Shown in pieces: positions 41,363-51,477 of a DNA stretch of 64,000 nucleotides. The DNA is taken from NCBI RefSeq assembly GCF_029635795.1, contig NZ_CP114280.1:2046001-2110000 (forward strand), given 5' to 3'. Source of the stretch: Dickeya lacustris (lineage in GTDB: Bacteria > Pseudomonadota > Gammaproteobacteria > Enterobacterales > Enterobacteriaceae). The translations under genes and the position numbers were made by a program. Numbering within the stretch: the first letter of the stretch is position 1; every line of letters begins with the position of its first letter. The notes below the pieces were generated by a model. That model did no database searches and had not been told where the DNA came from. It saw only the letters and a list, made by a program, of their open reading frames with translations.

Positions 41363-42958
41363 TTAGCTCCACTGCGCCATCACCTCTTGCAGCCAGCCGC
41401 AGCGCATTTCCGGCACTGCCAGCAGTAACTGCCGGGTGTAGTCATCAAGCGGTGCGGACAACGCCTGCGTGACCGGCCCCTGACGCACAATGCGGCCATG
41501 ACGCAACACCGCCACGCTATCGGCCACCTCGCGCACCACGTGCAGATCATGGGTAATAAACAGGTATGCAACACCGGTTTCCTGCTGAATTTGCCGCAAC
41601 AGCGCCAGCACCTCGCGGGCCACCAGCGGGTCAAGCGCGGAGGTCGGCTCGTCGCAGACGATCACCTGCGGCTGTGCGGCTAACGCGCGGGCAATACACA
41701 CGCGCTGCTTTTGCCCGCCGGAGAGCGCCGTCGGGTAGCGCTGCGCCAGCTCCGGCGACAACCCCACCTGATGCAGTAAGTCATGCAACCGCGTGCGCCG
41801 CTCGGCACGGTGCAGCGAGGTCAGGCACACCATCGCGCGCTCAATCTGCACACCAACCGGCAGACGCGGATTGAGCGCGGTATCCGGGTGTTGATGAATC
41901 ATCTGAATCGCCTGTAACTGCGCGCGACTGCGCTGCGCCAACCGAGGAGGCAACGGCTCGCCGTTGAGATGAATCTCCCCCCCGGCCGGGGCCAATAATC
42001 CGCACAATGTGCGCCCCAGTGTCGATTTGCCCGAGCCGGATTCGCCAATCACCGCCAGCGTTTGCCCGCGCGCCAGTTGTAATGAGAGATCGTGTAACAC
42101 CGGTTGCTGATGATAGTGCGCCCCCAAATGCTGCACGGTCAGCACCTTGTCGTCACTGGCGGGTTGCGGTGTTTTCGGCTCGCCGCGCGCCTGGAGCAAA
42201 TCACGGGTGTAGGGCTGGGTCGGGTTTGCCAGCATCTCGGCTGTCGCGCCGATTTCCACCTGCTTGCCGTGGCGCAACACCATAATGCGATCGCTAATTT
42301 GCGCCACCACCGCCAAATCATGGCTGATATACAGCGCCGCCACGCCACTGAGCCGGATAATCTCGCTGATGGCATTGAGCACGCCAAGCTGGGTGGTAAC
42401 ATCCAGCGCCGTGGTCGGTTCATCAAAAATAATCACATCCGGTTTGGCGCACATCGCCATGGCTATCATCGCGCGCTGCAACTGCCCGCCGGACACCTGA
42501 TGGGGGTAGCGCTGAAAAAACGTCTGCGGATCGGGCAGCGAAAGCTGGCCAAACAGCTCGATAGCGCGGCTGATAGCCTGCTGGCGCGTCAGCACCCGAT
42601 GACGCACCGCGCTTTCAATCACCTGCTCGCCAATGCGCTGCGCCGGATTAAACGAGGCACTGGCAGACTGCGCCACATAAGCGATGCGTCGCCCGCGCAC
42701 CTGTCGTAGCTGTTTTTCCGATAACGCGGCTAAATCCTGCCGGGTATCGCCCTGACCAAACCAGATATGGCCGTCAGCAATGCGCATCCCGTGGCGACAG
42801 TGGCCCAAAATCGCCTGACCAATGGTGGACTTGCCCGCGCCCGACTCACCAATCAGCCCCAGCACCTCACCCTGATGCAGGCTAACGCTGATGTCGTCAA
42901 CCAGCGTGCGATCACCGGCGACCACACGCAGTTTCTCCAGCCGCAATAACTCATCCAT
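41363..42958 (-). CDS. Peptide/nickel-type ABC transporter, fused double ATPase
   Basis: A 531-residue protein joining two ABC ATPase domains, like GsiA/YejF. Each half has Walker A (GESGAGKST, GESGSGKST), the signature (SGGQLQRA, SGGQKQRV) and Walker B with D-loop (VIIFDEPTTALD, VIVCDEPTSALD). It powers import through the two permeases upstream. The true start is 42958 (MDELLRL), overlapping the dppC-like stop by 8 bases; the frame is open further upstream but is noncoding there. Confidence 0.93.
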   Translation of the reverse strand: MDELLRLEKLRVVAGDRTLVDDISVSLHQGEVLGLIGESGAGKSTIGQAILGHCRHGMRIADGHIWFGQGDTRQDLAALSEKQLRQVRGRRIAYVAQSASASFNPAQRIGEQVIESAVRHRVLTRQQAISRAIELFGQLSLPDPQTFFQRYPHQVSGGQLQRAMIAMAMCAKPDVIIFDEPTTALDVTTQLGVLNAISEIIRLSGVAALYISHDLAVVAQISDRIMVLRHGKQVEIGATAEMLANPTQPYTRDLLQARGEPKTPQPASDDKVLTVQHLGAHYHQQPVLHDLSLQLARGQTLAVIGESGSGKSTLGRTLCGLLAPAGGEIHLNGEPLPPRLAQRSRAQLQAIQMIHQHPDTALNPRLPVGVQIERAMVCLTSLHRAERRTRLHDLLHQVGLSPELAQRYPTALSGGQKQRVCIARALAAQPQVIVCDEPTSALDPLVAREVLALLRQIQQETGVAYLFITHDLHVVREVADSVAVLRHGRIVRQGPVTQALSAPLDDYTRQLLLAVPEMRCGWLQEVMAQWS

Positions 42959-43814
42959 GGCGGCCCCCGCGCCAGTTGCGCCCGTCTTTATCAAGCAACC
43001 AGTCCGCCACCACATTAAGCGACACCGCCAGCAGCGCGATTGCCGCTCCCGGCACCAGCGCCGCCCACACGCCAAACAGAATGCCGTCTTTGTTATCGCG
43101 CGCCAGCCCGCCCCAGTCCGCCGTCGGCGGCTGAATACCCAGGCCCAAAAACGACAGTGCCGAGAGAAACAGTAAAATAAAGATAAAGCGCAGCGCAAAC
43201 TCCGCCACCAGCGTGTTACGCGCGTTCGGTAAAATTTCCTGCCACAAGATCCAGCGCATCGACTCACCGCGCAGCCGCGCTGCTTCGATAAACTCTTGCG
43301 TGGCGATATCCAGCGCCAGCGAGCGCGACACCCGCAGCACGCGGGTCGCCTCCAGCACGCCCAGCACCAGAATGATGATGAAGGTGCTTTTCGGCAGCAT
43401 CGCCAGCACCACCAGCGCCAGAATCAGGGTCGGGATCGCCATCAGTACATCGTTGATGCGGGAAATCAGTTGATCGACCGCACCGCCGCACACCCCGGCC
43501 AGAAAGCCAAGCCCGGTGCCGATAACAAACGCCAGCAGCGCCGCCAGCGCCGTGACAGCCAGTGAGGTACGGGTGCCCCAAATCAGGCGCGAGAACAGGT
43601 CACGCCCCAGATTATCGGTACCGAGTAAGGCATGCGGCATCGGCCCAAGCCAGGCACCGCCCACCACGCGATCGGCCGGATACGGCGCAAGCCAGGGGGC
43701 GAACAGCGCCACGCCAATAAACACACTCAGCCCCAACAGGCCGAGCACCACGGAAGGTTTCACAGCAGGCATTAACAGATATCCATTCGGTTGACGGGTT
43801 TCACCGTCGGGCAT
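42951..43814 (-). CDS. Peptide-type ABC transporter permease (DppC-like)
   Basis: A 287-residue inner-membrane permease with six predicted helices and the EAA loop (EFIEAARLRGESMRWILWQEILPNA-type, about 174-198) that contacts the ATPase. The N-terminal LLGTDNLGRDLFSRLIWGTRTSL is typical of the DppC/OppC class. It overlaps the DppB-like gene by 14 bases and the ATPase gene by 8 bases, so the transporter is one operon. Confidence 0.93.
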   Translation of the reverse strand: MPDGETRQPNGYLLMPAVKPSVVLGLLGLSVFIGVALFAPWLAPYPADRVVGGAWLGPMPHALLGTDNLGRDLFSRLIWGTRTSLAVTALAALLAFVIGTGLGFLAGVCGGAVDQLISRINDVLMAIPTLILALVVLAMLPKSTFIIILVLGVLEATRVLRVSRSLALDIATQEFIEAARLRGESMRWILWQEILPNARNTLVAEFALRFIFILLFLSALSFLGLGIQPPTADWGGLARDNKDGILFGVWAALVPGAAIALLAVSLNVVADWLLDKDGRNWRGGRHG

Positions 43815-44823
43815 GACGCAAACGCGGGTTAGCCATCAAAGAGACCACATCCGCCAGCAGGTTGAGCAGAATATAAATCGCCGCCAGCACCAGCGCACAG
43901 CCCTGAATCACCGGCATGTCACGTTTACTGATGCTATCAACCATATACTGCCCCAGCCCCGGATACACAAACACGTTCTCCACAATCACCACCCCCACCA
44001 TCAGGTAGGCAAGGTTAAGCACGATAACGTTGATAATCGGCCCCCAGGCATTGGGCAACACATGGCGCAATAGAATAGCGGAAGGCGACAGCCCTTTTAA
44101 CAGCGCGGTATCCACATAAGCGGCGTTTTGCGCACTGATTAGCGCCGCGCGCGTCATGTTGCTCATGTGCCCCAGCACCGCCAGCACCAGCGTCAGGCAC
44201 GGCAGCGCGATAGCGCTCAGGTGCGCGCCCAACGGCATCCCGGCGCTGACACTGCTGTTACTGGGCAGCCAAAACAGGGTGATGGAAAAAATCAGGATCA
44301 ATAAGTAGCCGGAGAAAAACTCCGGCAACGCCACCGCAATACGGGCGAGAAGATTGAGCAGCCGGTCAAGCAGGCTGCCCTGAAAACGTACCGACAAAAA
44401 CCCCATCAGCAGCGCCAGCGGGACAGCAATTAACGCGGTGCAACCGGCCAAAAACAGCGTGTTCTCAAGTCGCCAGGCCAACACCGGCGCAATCGCCTGG
44501 CGGCTGGTAAAGCTCTGGCCGAAATCCCCTTGCAACACGCCCCACAACCAGCCGACATAACGCGCCAGCGCCGGTTTATCCAGCCCGAGCTGGGCATTGA
44601 GCGCACGCACCGCCTCTGGCGTCGCCGTTTGCCCTAAAATGGCGGTCGCCGCATTGCCGGGCAGTAGCTGAATGCCGGCAAAAATCAGCAGCGACACCAC
44701 CGCGACCATCACCACGCCAGCCAGCAAACGCTGCAACGTCAACCCCAGCAGCGGGTGATGTTCACTCCATTGATTCACAGCCACCCATCGATTCACAGCC
44801 GTGCGTCGGTGCAAAAATGTCAC
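43801..44823 (-). CDS. Peptide-type ABC transporter permease (DppB-like)
   Basis: A 340-residue permease of the DppB/OppB class with six helices, the N-terminal FAGIQLLPGNAATAILGQTATPE (family pattern) and the EAA loop in YVDTALLKGLSPSAILLRHVLPN. The GTG at 44823 is favoured because AAGGCGG precedes it and it begins 11 bases after the binding-protein stop; an in-frame GTG at 44871 would overlap the previous gene. Confidence 0.9.
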   Translation of the reverse strand: MTFLHRRTAVNRWVAVNQWSEHHPLLGLTLQRLLAGVVMVAVVSLLIFAGIQLLPGNAATAILGQTATPEAVRALNAQLGLDKPALARYVGWLWGVLQGDFGQSFTSRQAIAPVLAWRLENTLFLAGCTALIAVPLALLMGFLSVRFQGSLLDRLLNLLARIAVALPEFFSGYLLILIFSITLFWLPSNSSVSAGMPLGAHLSAIALPCLTLVLAVLGHMSNMTRAALISAQNAAYVDTALLKGLSPSAILLRHVLPNAWGPIINVIVLNLAYLMVGVVIVENVFVYPGLGQYMVDSISKRDMPVIQGCALVLAAIYILLNLLADVVSLMANPRLRHARR

Positions 44824-44833
44824 AATATCCGCC

Positions 44834-46360
44834 TTAAGCCAGCCACACTTTTTCCGCTGCGCGGTTGCCACTGAGCGGGAAGCCCGGGATTGCCGTCAGC
44901 CCTTTCACCTTGTTGCTGCACGCATCCAGCGCGTCGGCATACAGCGGGATGATTTCACTGCCTTTATCCACCAGCATCACCTGAATGTCGTGGTAAATCT
45001 GGCGGCGTTTCTCTTCGTTTTGCTCACCGCGCGCCGCGCGAACGAGCTGGTCAAACGCGTCGTTCTTCCACGCCGACTCGTTCCACGGTGCCTGACTGGT
45101 GAACACCAGCGACAACAGCGCATCGGCCGTCGGGCGAATCGACCAGTTGGAGGAGACAAACGGTTTCTTCATCCAGACGTTATCCCAGAAACCGTCATCC
45201 GGCACGCGCTCGACATTTAAGGTGATACCGGCTTTTTGCGCCGCCACCTGATACAACTGCCCGGCGTCCACCGCCCCTGGGAAACCGGCATCGGCCACCG
45301 AGAGCGTCAGCGGGCCGCTAAAACCGGACTTCTGCCAGTGCCATTTGGCTTTTTCCGGGTCATACGGGCGTTGCGGCAGGTCTTTGGCGAAATAGCGGTT
45401 AGACGGGAAAATCGGGTTATCGTTCGCCACGCTGCCGTATCCACCCAGCACGGTGTCGATAATTTGCTGGCGGTCGATGCCGTATTTCAGCGCCAGACGC
45501 GCGTCTTCGTTGTTAAACGGCGCAACATCGCCCAACCCGGCAAAGGTAAAAATCTGGCTGTCGCGCGAGCGCAACAGTTGCAGCGTCGGCATCGCCTGAA
45601 TACGGCTGACGATACGCGGGTTCACGCGGTTGATGATATGGGCCGAGCCGCTCACCAGCGCCGCCACGCGCGCCGTAGAATCATTCATCGCCAGTGTTTC
45701 CACCGAGTCCACATGGCCGCGCGCCGGGTTCCAGTGGTTCGGATTGCGTTTCACCAGCGTGCGCACGCCCGGCTGGAAGCTGTCCAGAATGAACGCGCCG
45801 GTGCCGATGCCTTTATCGAAATTCTCATTTTCCGGCGTGATGGCAAAATGCACGTCGCCCAACAGCGCGATAAATTCCACGTTCGGTTCATTAAGGCGAA
45901 TGGTCACTTCATGGCTGTCGGTTGCCTCTATCGCCGTCACCGGATCAAGATAGCTTTTCACCGACGAGCTCGATTTCTCGCCGCGATGGTGGTTGAGTGA
46001 ATAGATGACGTCTTTGGCGGTCAGCGCACGGCCATCGTGGAACTGCACGCCTTTGCGGATCTTGAGCACCCAGGTGCGCCCGCCCTCTTTGCTCTCCCAC
46101 GACTCCGCCAGCGATGGCGTCAGCTCGCCTTTCTCATCCAGTTCGACCAAATTGTTAAACAGCTGGGAGCCGACAAAGTACATGTAGGTTTCAAACCAAA
46201 AAGCCGGGTCGAGGCGGTCAGAACTGGAGGCGTTATCCACCCCGACAATCAGATGACCGCCCTTTTTCGGCGTGTCTTCTGCACCAAAGGCCATACCAAA
46301 CGGCAGGCTGGCCGCAACAGACAGGGCGCAGGCGCTCTTAATAAAATGACGACGATTCAT
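44834..46360 (-). CDS. Periplasmic substrate-binding protein, family 5, with Tat-type signal
   Basis: A 508-residue SBP family 5 (DppA/OppA-like) protein. It starts MNRRHFIKSACALSVAASL, and RRHFIK fits the twin-arginine motif RRxFxK, so it is probably exported folded through Tat. Family segments include WVLKIRKGVQFHDGRALTA, KDVIYSLN and ARLALKYGIDRQQII. The ribosome site is AAGGGAAC. First gene of the transporter operon. The ligand is not evident; the homocysteine methyltransferase next door hints at a sulphur compound or peptide, but this is speculative. Confidence 0.9.
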   Translation of the reverse strand: MNRRHFIKSACALSVAASLPFGMAFGAEDTPKKGGHLIVGVDNASSSDRLDPAFWFETYMYFVGSQLFNNLVELDEKGELTPSLAESWESKEGGRTWVLKIRKGVQFHDGRALTAKDVIYSLNHHRGEKSSSSVKSYLDPVTAIEATDSHEVTIRLNEPNVEFIALLGDVHFAITPENENFDKGIGTGAFILDSFQPGVRTLVKRNPNHWNPARGHVDSVETLAMNDSTARVAALVSGSAHIINRVNPRIVSRIQAMPTLQLLRSRDSQIFTFAGLGDVAPFNNEDARLALKYGIDRQQIIDTVLGGYGSVANDNPIFPSNRYFAKDLPQRPYDPEKAKWHWQKSGFSGPLTLSVADAGFPGAVDAGQLYQVAAQKAGITLNVERVPDDGFWDNVWMKKPFVSSNWSIRPTADALLSLVFTSQAPWNESAWKNDAFDQLVRAARGEQNEEKRRQIYHDIQVMLVDKGSEIIPLYADALDACSNKVKGLTAIPGFPLSGNRAAEKVWLA

Positions 46361-46470
46361 GTTGTGTTCCCTTTGTAAGGCGCCACCGCTGCCGGTGGTC
46401 ATTATCGTTATGTTTTTACACTGTCATCCGGTTGTTATACATCCGGTTGTTATACACCGGGTGTGTGCGG

Positions 46471-47382
46471 CTAACCGTCGTGGCGGCTAAACGCCTGCGC
46501 CAGACGCGCAATGTGCTCCGGGCCAATACCACAGCAGCCGCCAACCAGCGTTGCGCCCTGCGCCACCCACTCCTGCGCCCATTGCAGGTAGCCTTGCGGG
46601 TGCGTGTCGGTACGTAGTTGACTCAGCCCTTCATTGGCACCGCGCTGATTATCCTCAGGCTCGAACGCATTCGCATACACCCCAACCCCAGGCGCACCGG
46701 CCTGCTCACCAAAATGCGCCCGTGCCTGTGCCACCGCTGAGGCCATCACTTCCGGGCGGCTGCAATTAAATAACAGGTTCGCCGCTTTCAGCCGTAGCGC
46801 TGCTGCCGCTGCGTCACTCACGCTTTCACCGGAGCGCAGCCGGGCGTTGCCGTTGGCATCCAGTTCATCTTGCAGCGTAAATGACAACCACAGTTCGCGC
46901 GGGTCATCGGCCAGCAGCTCACGCACCAGCGCCACTTCCGCCACCGCGCTTTGCGTTTCCGCCAGCCACACATCCACATACGGGCTTAATGCGTTGATAA
47001 GCGTATTGAGGATAGGCGTGGCGGCGGCGGCATCAAACAAGTCCGGGCGGTAAGAGCCCAGCACCGGCGGCAGTGAACCGGCAACCCGCACCGCATGAGG
47101 AGCGGCATCCGCCGCCTGACGCGCCAGCTCACCGGCAAGGGAGGCCAACGCCGCGCCGCGCGCTGCAAAGACCGCATCACCAACATGAAACGGCACCACC
47201 GCATAGCTGTTGCTGGTTATCACCTGCGCACCGGCGGCGATAAAGCTGTCATGCACCTGACGCACATGTGCGGGCGACTCCATCAACGCCAGTGCTGACC
47301 ACTCCGGCTGGCGAAACGGCGCACCGATTCGCGCCAGCTCGCGCCCCATTCCCCCATCAAGAATCACAACATGCTCTGCCAT
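46471..47382 (-). CDS. mmuM: Homocysteine S-methyltransferase
   Basis: A 303-residue zinc-dependent enzyme that transfers a methyl group from S-methylmethionine (or SAM) to homocysteine to form methionine. The N-terminal ILDGGMGRELARIGAP and the zinc ligands, Cys in LLFNCSRPEVM and the pair in VGGCCGIGPEHIARL, are present. It lies 110 bases upstream of the binding-protein gene on the same strand, so it may share its transcript. E. coli mmuM pairs with an amino-acid permease instead; here the partner is an ABC importer. Confidence 0.9.
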   Translation of the reverse strand: MAEHVVILDGGMGRELARIGAPFRQPEWSALALMESPAHVRQVHDSFIAAGAQVITSNSYAVVPFHVGDAVFAARGAALASLAGELARQAADAAPHAVRVAGSLPPVLGSYRPDLFDAAAATPILNTLINALSPYVDVWLAETQSAVAEVALVRELLADDPRELWLSFTLQDELDANGNARLRSGESVSDAAAAALRLKAANLLFNCSRPEVMASAVAQARAHFGEQAGAPGVGVYANAFEPEDNQRGANEGLSQLRTDTHPQGYLQWAQEWVAQGATLVGGCCGIGPEHIARLAQAFSRHDG

Positions 47383-47784
47383 TGTCTTTCCTTCCCGTTG
47401 CGTCAGTACACTGCGTCGTTATTTCACGCCACCATACAAAAAGCAGTTATGGAAGTCTAGATGCCTTGATAGCTAAAAAAGGAGAAATGACTGCCATTCC
47501 CACACTAACGCTCTCCCGCTTACCCCAAATTGATTACGGTTTATACAAGACTGATTTCTCTACGATGCCCAAATTTCATTGAGCCAGGTCAATTTTGGCG
47601 TGATAAAAGCAGGCACACCCTCGGGCAAATTCAATATATAGTGTCTATCCTTTTTATCGTGACCTACATATTGTGTTTATCCACAAACCATCCACAGCCC
47701 CCGCATCCGTTGTCCGGTGCGGCTTTCGCCTGTGGATAACCTCAACAACCGTTGCTGGAAACGGGAAACACACCGAGGAACAAC
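47383..47784 (+). promoter_or_regulatory. nrdD upstream region with NrdR and DnaA boxes
   Basis: Two NrdR-type boxes at 47629-47644 (ATTCAATATATAGTGT, about 14 of 16 to the consensus) and 47661-47676 (GACCTACATATTGTGT, about 12 of 16) start 32 bases apart, three helical turns, as NrdR requires. Perfect DnaA boxes follow: TTATCCACA at 47677-47685 (abutting the second NrdR box) and its inverse TGTGGATAA at 47731-47739. The remainder (47383-47628) holds no gene I can see. This should repress the anaerobic reductase when dATP is ample and link it to replication. Confidence 0.8.
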
Positions 47785-49924
47785 ATGAAACCAGTAGTGA
47801 TTAAACGGGACGGGTGCCAGGTACCTTTTGACGAAAACCGCATCAAAGATGCCATTATCAAGGCATCGCAGGCTGTCAACGTTAACGATGAGGATTACTG
47901 CGCTACCGTGGCCTGTGCCGTCGCTCAACATATGCAAGGAAAAGCGCGCGTTGAGATCCATGACATTCAGCATACCGTGGAAAATCTGCTGATGTCTGGC
48001 AAGTACAAACAACTGGCTCGCGCCTATATCGAATACCGCCATGACCGTGATGTCGCACGCGAGCGTCAGGGTCGTCTCAATCAGGAAATTCGTGGTCTGG
48101 TTGAACAAAGTAATATGGCGTTACTGAACGAAAACGCCAATAAAGACAGCAAGGTTATCCCCACCCAGCGTGACCTGCTGGCCGGGATTGTCGCCAAGCA
48201 CTACGCCAAACAGCATATTCTGCCTCGTGACGTAGTGCTGGCGCACGAACGCGGCGAAATTCACTATCACGATCTCGACTACTCGCCATTCTTCCCCATG
48301 TTTAACTGCATGCTCATCGATCTGGGCGGCATGTTGACGCAAGGGTTTAAAATGGGGAATGCGGAAATTGAGCAGCCAAAATCCATTTCTACCGCCACGG
48401 CGGTGACAGCGCAGATTATCGCGCAGGTCGCCAGCCACATTTACGGCGGCACCACCATCAACCGTATTGATGAAATTCTCGCGCCATTCGTCACCGCCAG
48501 CCATGAGAAACACAAAGCCGTCGCTCTTGAGTGGCAGATACCGGACGCCGAAGGCTACGCGCACAGCCGCACGGAAAAAGAGTGCTATGACGCCTTCCAG
48601 TCACTGGAATATGAAGTCAACACCCTGCACACCGCCAACGGCCAGACGCCGTTTGTCACCTTCGGTTTTGGCCTCGGCACCAGTTGGCAGTCGCGCTTGA
48701 TTCAACAATCTATCCTGCGTAATCGCATCGCCGGGCTGGGTAAAAACCACAAAACGGCGGTGTTCCCGAAACTGGTGTTCGCCATCCGTGACGGCGTGAA
48801 CCACAAACCGGGTGACGCGAACTACGACATCAAACAGTTAGCGCTAGAGTGCGCCAGCAAGCGCATGTACCCGGATATTCTCAATTACGATCAGGTGGTG
48901 GAAGTCACCGGTTCGTTCAAAACGCCGATGGGCTGTCGCAGCTTCCTTGGCGAGTATGAAGAGAACGGCAAGCCTATCCACGATGGGCGCAATAACCTTG
49001 GCGTCATCAGCCTGAACCTGCCACGCATCGCACTGGAAGCGGGTGGCGATGAAGCCCGTTTCTGGACATTGCTGGATAAGCGCCTTCAGTTGGCGAAAAA
49101 AGCGCTCATTGACGCGCATCGCGCGGCTGGAAAATGTCAAAGCCCGCGTAGCGCCTATACTGTATATGGAAGGGGCCTGCGGTGTGCGCCTGCAAGCTGA
49201 CGACAATATCGCCGAGATTTTCAAGAATGGCCGCGCGTCCATCTCGCTGGGCTATATCGGCATCCATGAGACCATCAACGCGCTGTTTGGCGATGAACAG
49301 CACCTGTTTGATGATGAAACCAAGCGGCAAAAAGCCGTGGCGATTGTCGCCCGCCTGAAAGCGGCAACCGATAGCTGGAAAGAGGAAACCGGCTACGGTT
49401 TTAGCCTGTACAGCACACCGAGCGAAAACCTGTGCGATCGTTTCTGCCGTCTGGACACGGCTGAATTTGGCGTGGTTTCCGGCGTTACCGACAAAGGTTA
49501 CTACACCAACAGTTTCCATCTCGACGTGGAGAAAAAGGTCAATCCGTACCAAAAGATAGACTTTGAGGCCCCTTATCCGCCGCTGGCTAACGGTGGTTTT
49601 ATCTGTTACGGCGAGTACCCCAACTTGCAGCATAACCTCAAAGCGCTGGAAGATGTGTGGGATTACAGCTACACCCGCGTGCCCTATTACGGCACCAACA
49701 CCCCCATCGACGAGTGCTACGAGTGTGGTTTTACCGGTGAGTTCGCCTGCACCAGCAAAGGCTTTACCTGCCCGCAGTGCGGCAACCACGACTCGGCGCG
49801 CGTGTCGGTGACACGTCGGGTATGCGGCTATCTGGGCAGCCCGGATGCACGTCCGTTCAATGCCGGTAAGCAAGAAGAAGTCAAACGCCGGGTAAAACAC
49901 TTAGCTAACGGTCAACTGGGCTGA
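47785..49924 (+). pseudogene. nrdD: Anaerobic ribonucleoside-triphosphate reductase, 2-base deletion
   Basis: With two bases restored it is 713 residues (712 in E. coli). The ATP-cone (MKPVVIKRDGCQVPFDENRI..., about 1-100) is followed by the glycyl-radical barrel with FGFGLGTSW, PMGCRS, the zinc site CYECGFTGEF...CPQCGNHD and the glycyl-radical loop RRVCGYLGSPDARPFN (radical Gly in GYLG). The frame shifts near 49111-49120: GACGCGCATCGCG should probably read GACGCGCGCATCGCG, giving DARIARLENVKARV as in E. coli. Loss of one GC unit in a GC dinucleotide run is either a real mutation or an error. NrdG follows. Confidence 0.92.
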
Positions 49925-49982
49925 CAGTCTGCCTCGCCCCCAAGCCAAGGGGTGGCGCATTCGGCTCTAACGTTAAGCGATG

Positions 49983-50000
49983 CCGCCCCCATGGGCGGCC
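49983..50000 (+). other. Hairpin between nrdD and nrdG
   Basis: Stem GCCGCCC/GGGCGGC with a 4-base CCAT loop, followed by CTTTTG. It could reduce nrdG expression relative to nrdD or stabilise the nrdD message. Confidence 0.55.
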
Positions 50001-50018
50001 TTTTGAGCGGTTATCACT

Positions 50019-50483
50019 ATGAACTACCATCAATACTACCCGGTGGATGTGGTCAACGGCCCTGGCACCCGCTGTACGCTGTTTGTCGCGGGCTGTGAGC
50101 ATCAGTGTCCCGGCTGCTATAACAAAAGCACCTGGCGGCTCAACTCAGGCCATCTCTTCACCGCCGAACTGGAAGACCGCATTATCGCGGATTTGCGCTC
50201 CACCGAACTGCCGCTGCAAGGGCTGTCGCTCTCAGGCGGCGATCCGCTACATCCGCAAAACGTGCCTGACATACTGCGCCTGGTGGCGCGGGTGCGCGCG
50301 GAGTGCCCGACAAAGGATATCTGGATGTGGACGGGTTATCGGCTCGATGAACTGAGCCCTGCCCAGCAAGAGGTGGTGAACCTGATTAACGTGCTGGTCG
50401 ATGGACGTTTCGTACAAGAGCAGCGCGATTTGACGCTGGTGTGGCGCGGCAGCCGCAATCAGGTGATTCATCACCTGCGTTAA
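50019..50483 (+). CDS. nrdG: Anaerobic NrdD activase (radical SAM)
   Basis: A 154-residue radical-SAM enzyme that installs the glycyl radical in NrdD. The CxxxCxxC cluster motif is in AGCEHQCPGCYN (residues near 26-33) and the SAM-binding GGDP is in LSLSGGDPLHPQN. Length matches E. coli NrdG (154). It lies 94 bases after nrdD and is presumably cotranscribed. Confidence 0.97.
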   Translation: MNYHQYYPVDVVNGPGTRCTLFVAGCEHQCPGCYNKSTWRLNSGHLFTAELEDRIIADLRSTELPLQGLSLSGGDPLHPQNVPDILRLVARVRAECPTKDIWMWTGYRLDELSPAQQEVVNLINVLVDGRFVQEQRDLTLVWRGSRNQVIHHLR

Positions 50484-50495
50484 GCCGCCGCGTGC

Positions 50496-50537
50496 TTTGT
50501 GGTTCGTTTGTTGTGGTTCGTTTGTTGTGGTTCGTTT
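50496..50537. repeat. Short tandem repeat of 14 bp after nrdG
   Basis: About three copies of a unit close to TTTGTTGTGGTTCG lie directly after the nrdG stop. They are noncoding and could vary in copy number. Confidence 0.65.
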
Positions 50538-50569
50538 TGTCGCCCGTGTCATCGGCACGGGCAACCGCG

Positions 50570-51049
<480 letters not shown>

Positions 51050-51365
51050 TTAATCCATGGCCGACTGAGAACCTCAGTCTCCTTATCACGAACTGCACAT
51101 AATGCCACTTCCCGGGCAAAATAAAGACCTGTTGCGCGGCTATTTTGCCGACCCCAACGTGAAAAAAGGGATAACGTCTTCACAGAAAAGGTATTTCCGC
51201 TGGTGTGACCAGTTAGTTTCTATTCCGGCAAAACATATTATTGCCGTTATTCTGAGCATATCTGTGCCCAAACCCTATTTCAGCCATCAACCGGACGGCC
51301 ACCAACCGTGCCATCGCTGCGCGAAAACAACCGCTCTCCGCGCCAAAAAAACCATCACGTCGTCA

Positions 51366-51477
51366 GCCAACATAGTTATCAACCAACATGGTTATCAACC
51401 AATATGGTTATCAGCCAACACAGTTATCGGCCAACACAGTTATCGGCCAACATGGTTATCAACCAACATAGTTGCCC
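51366..51477. repeat. Tandem repeat, 7 copies of 16 bp
   Basis: Seven head-to-tail copies of a unit near GCCAACATAGTTATCA, with substitutions between copies (for example ACCAACATGGTTATCA and GCCAACACAGTTATCG). The 16-base period is not a multiple of three, and no gene spans it. It may be a variable-number repeat or an array of protein-binding sites. Confidence 0.88.

Noticed and set aside
47677..47739. Two DnaA boxes as a possible replication origin
   Set aside because: Only two boxes, no AT-rich unwinding element with repeats and no origin genes nearby. Promoter control of nrdD explains them better.
49130..49200. Early end of nrdD as a truncated paralogue
   Set aside because: The remaining protein continues without loss in another frame, and total length after adding two bases equals the family length.
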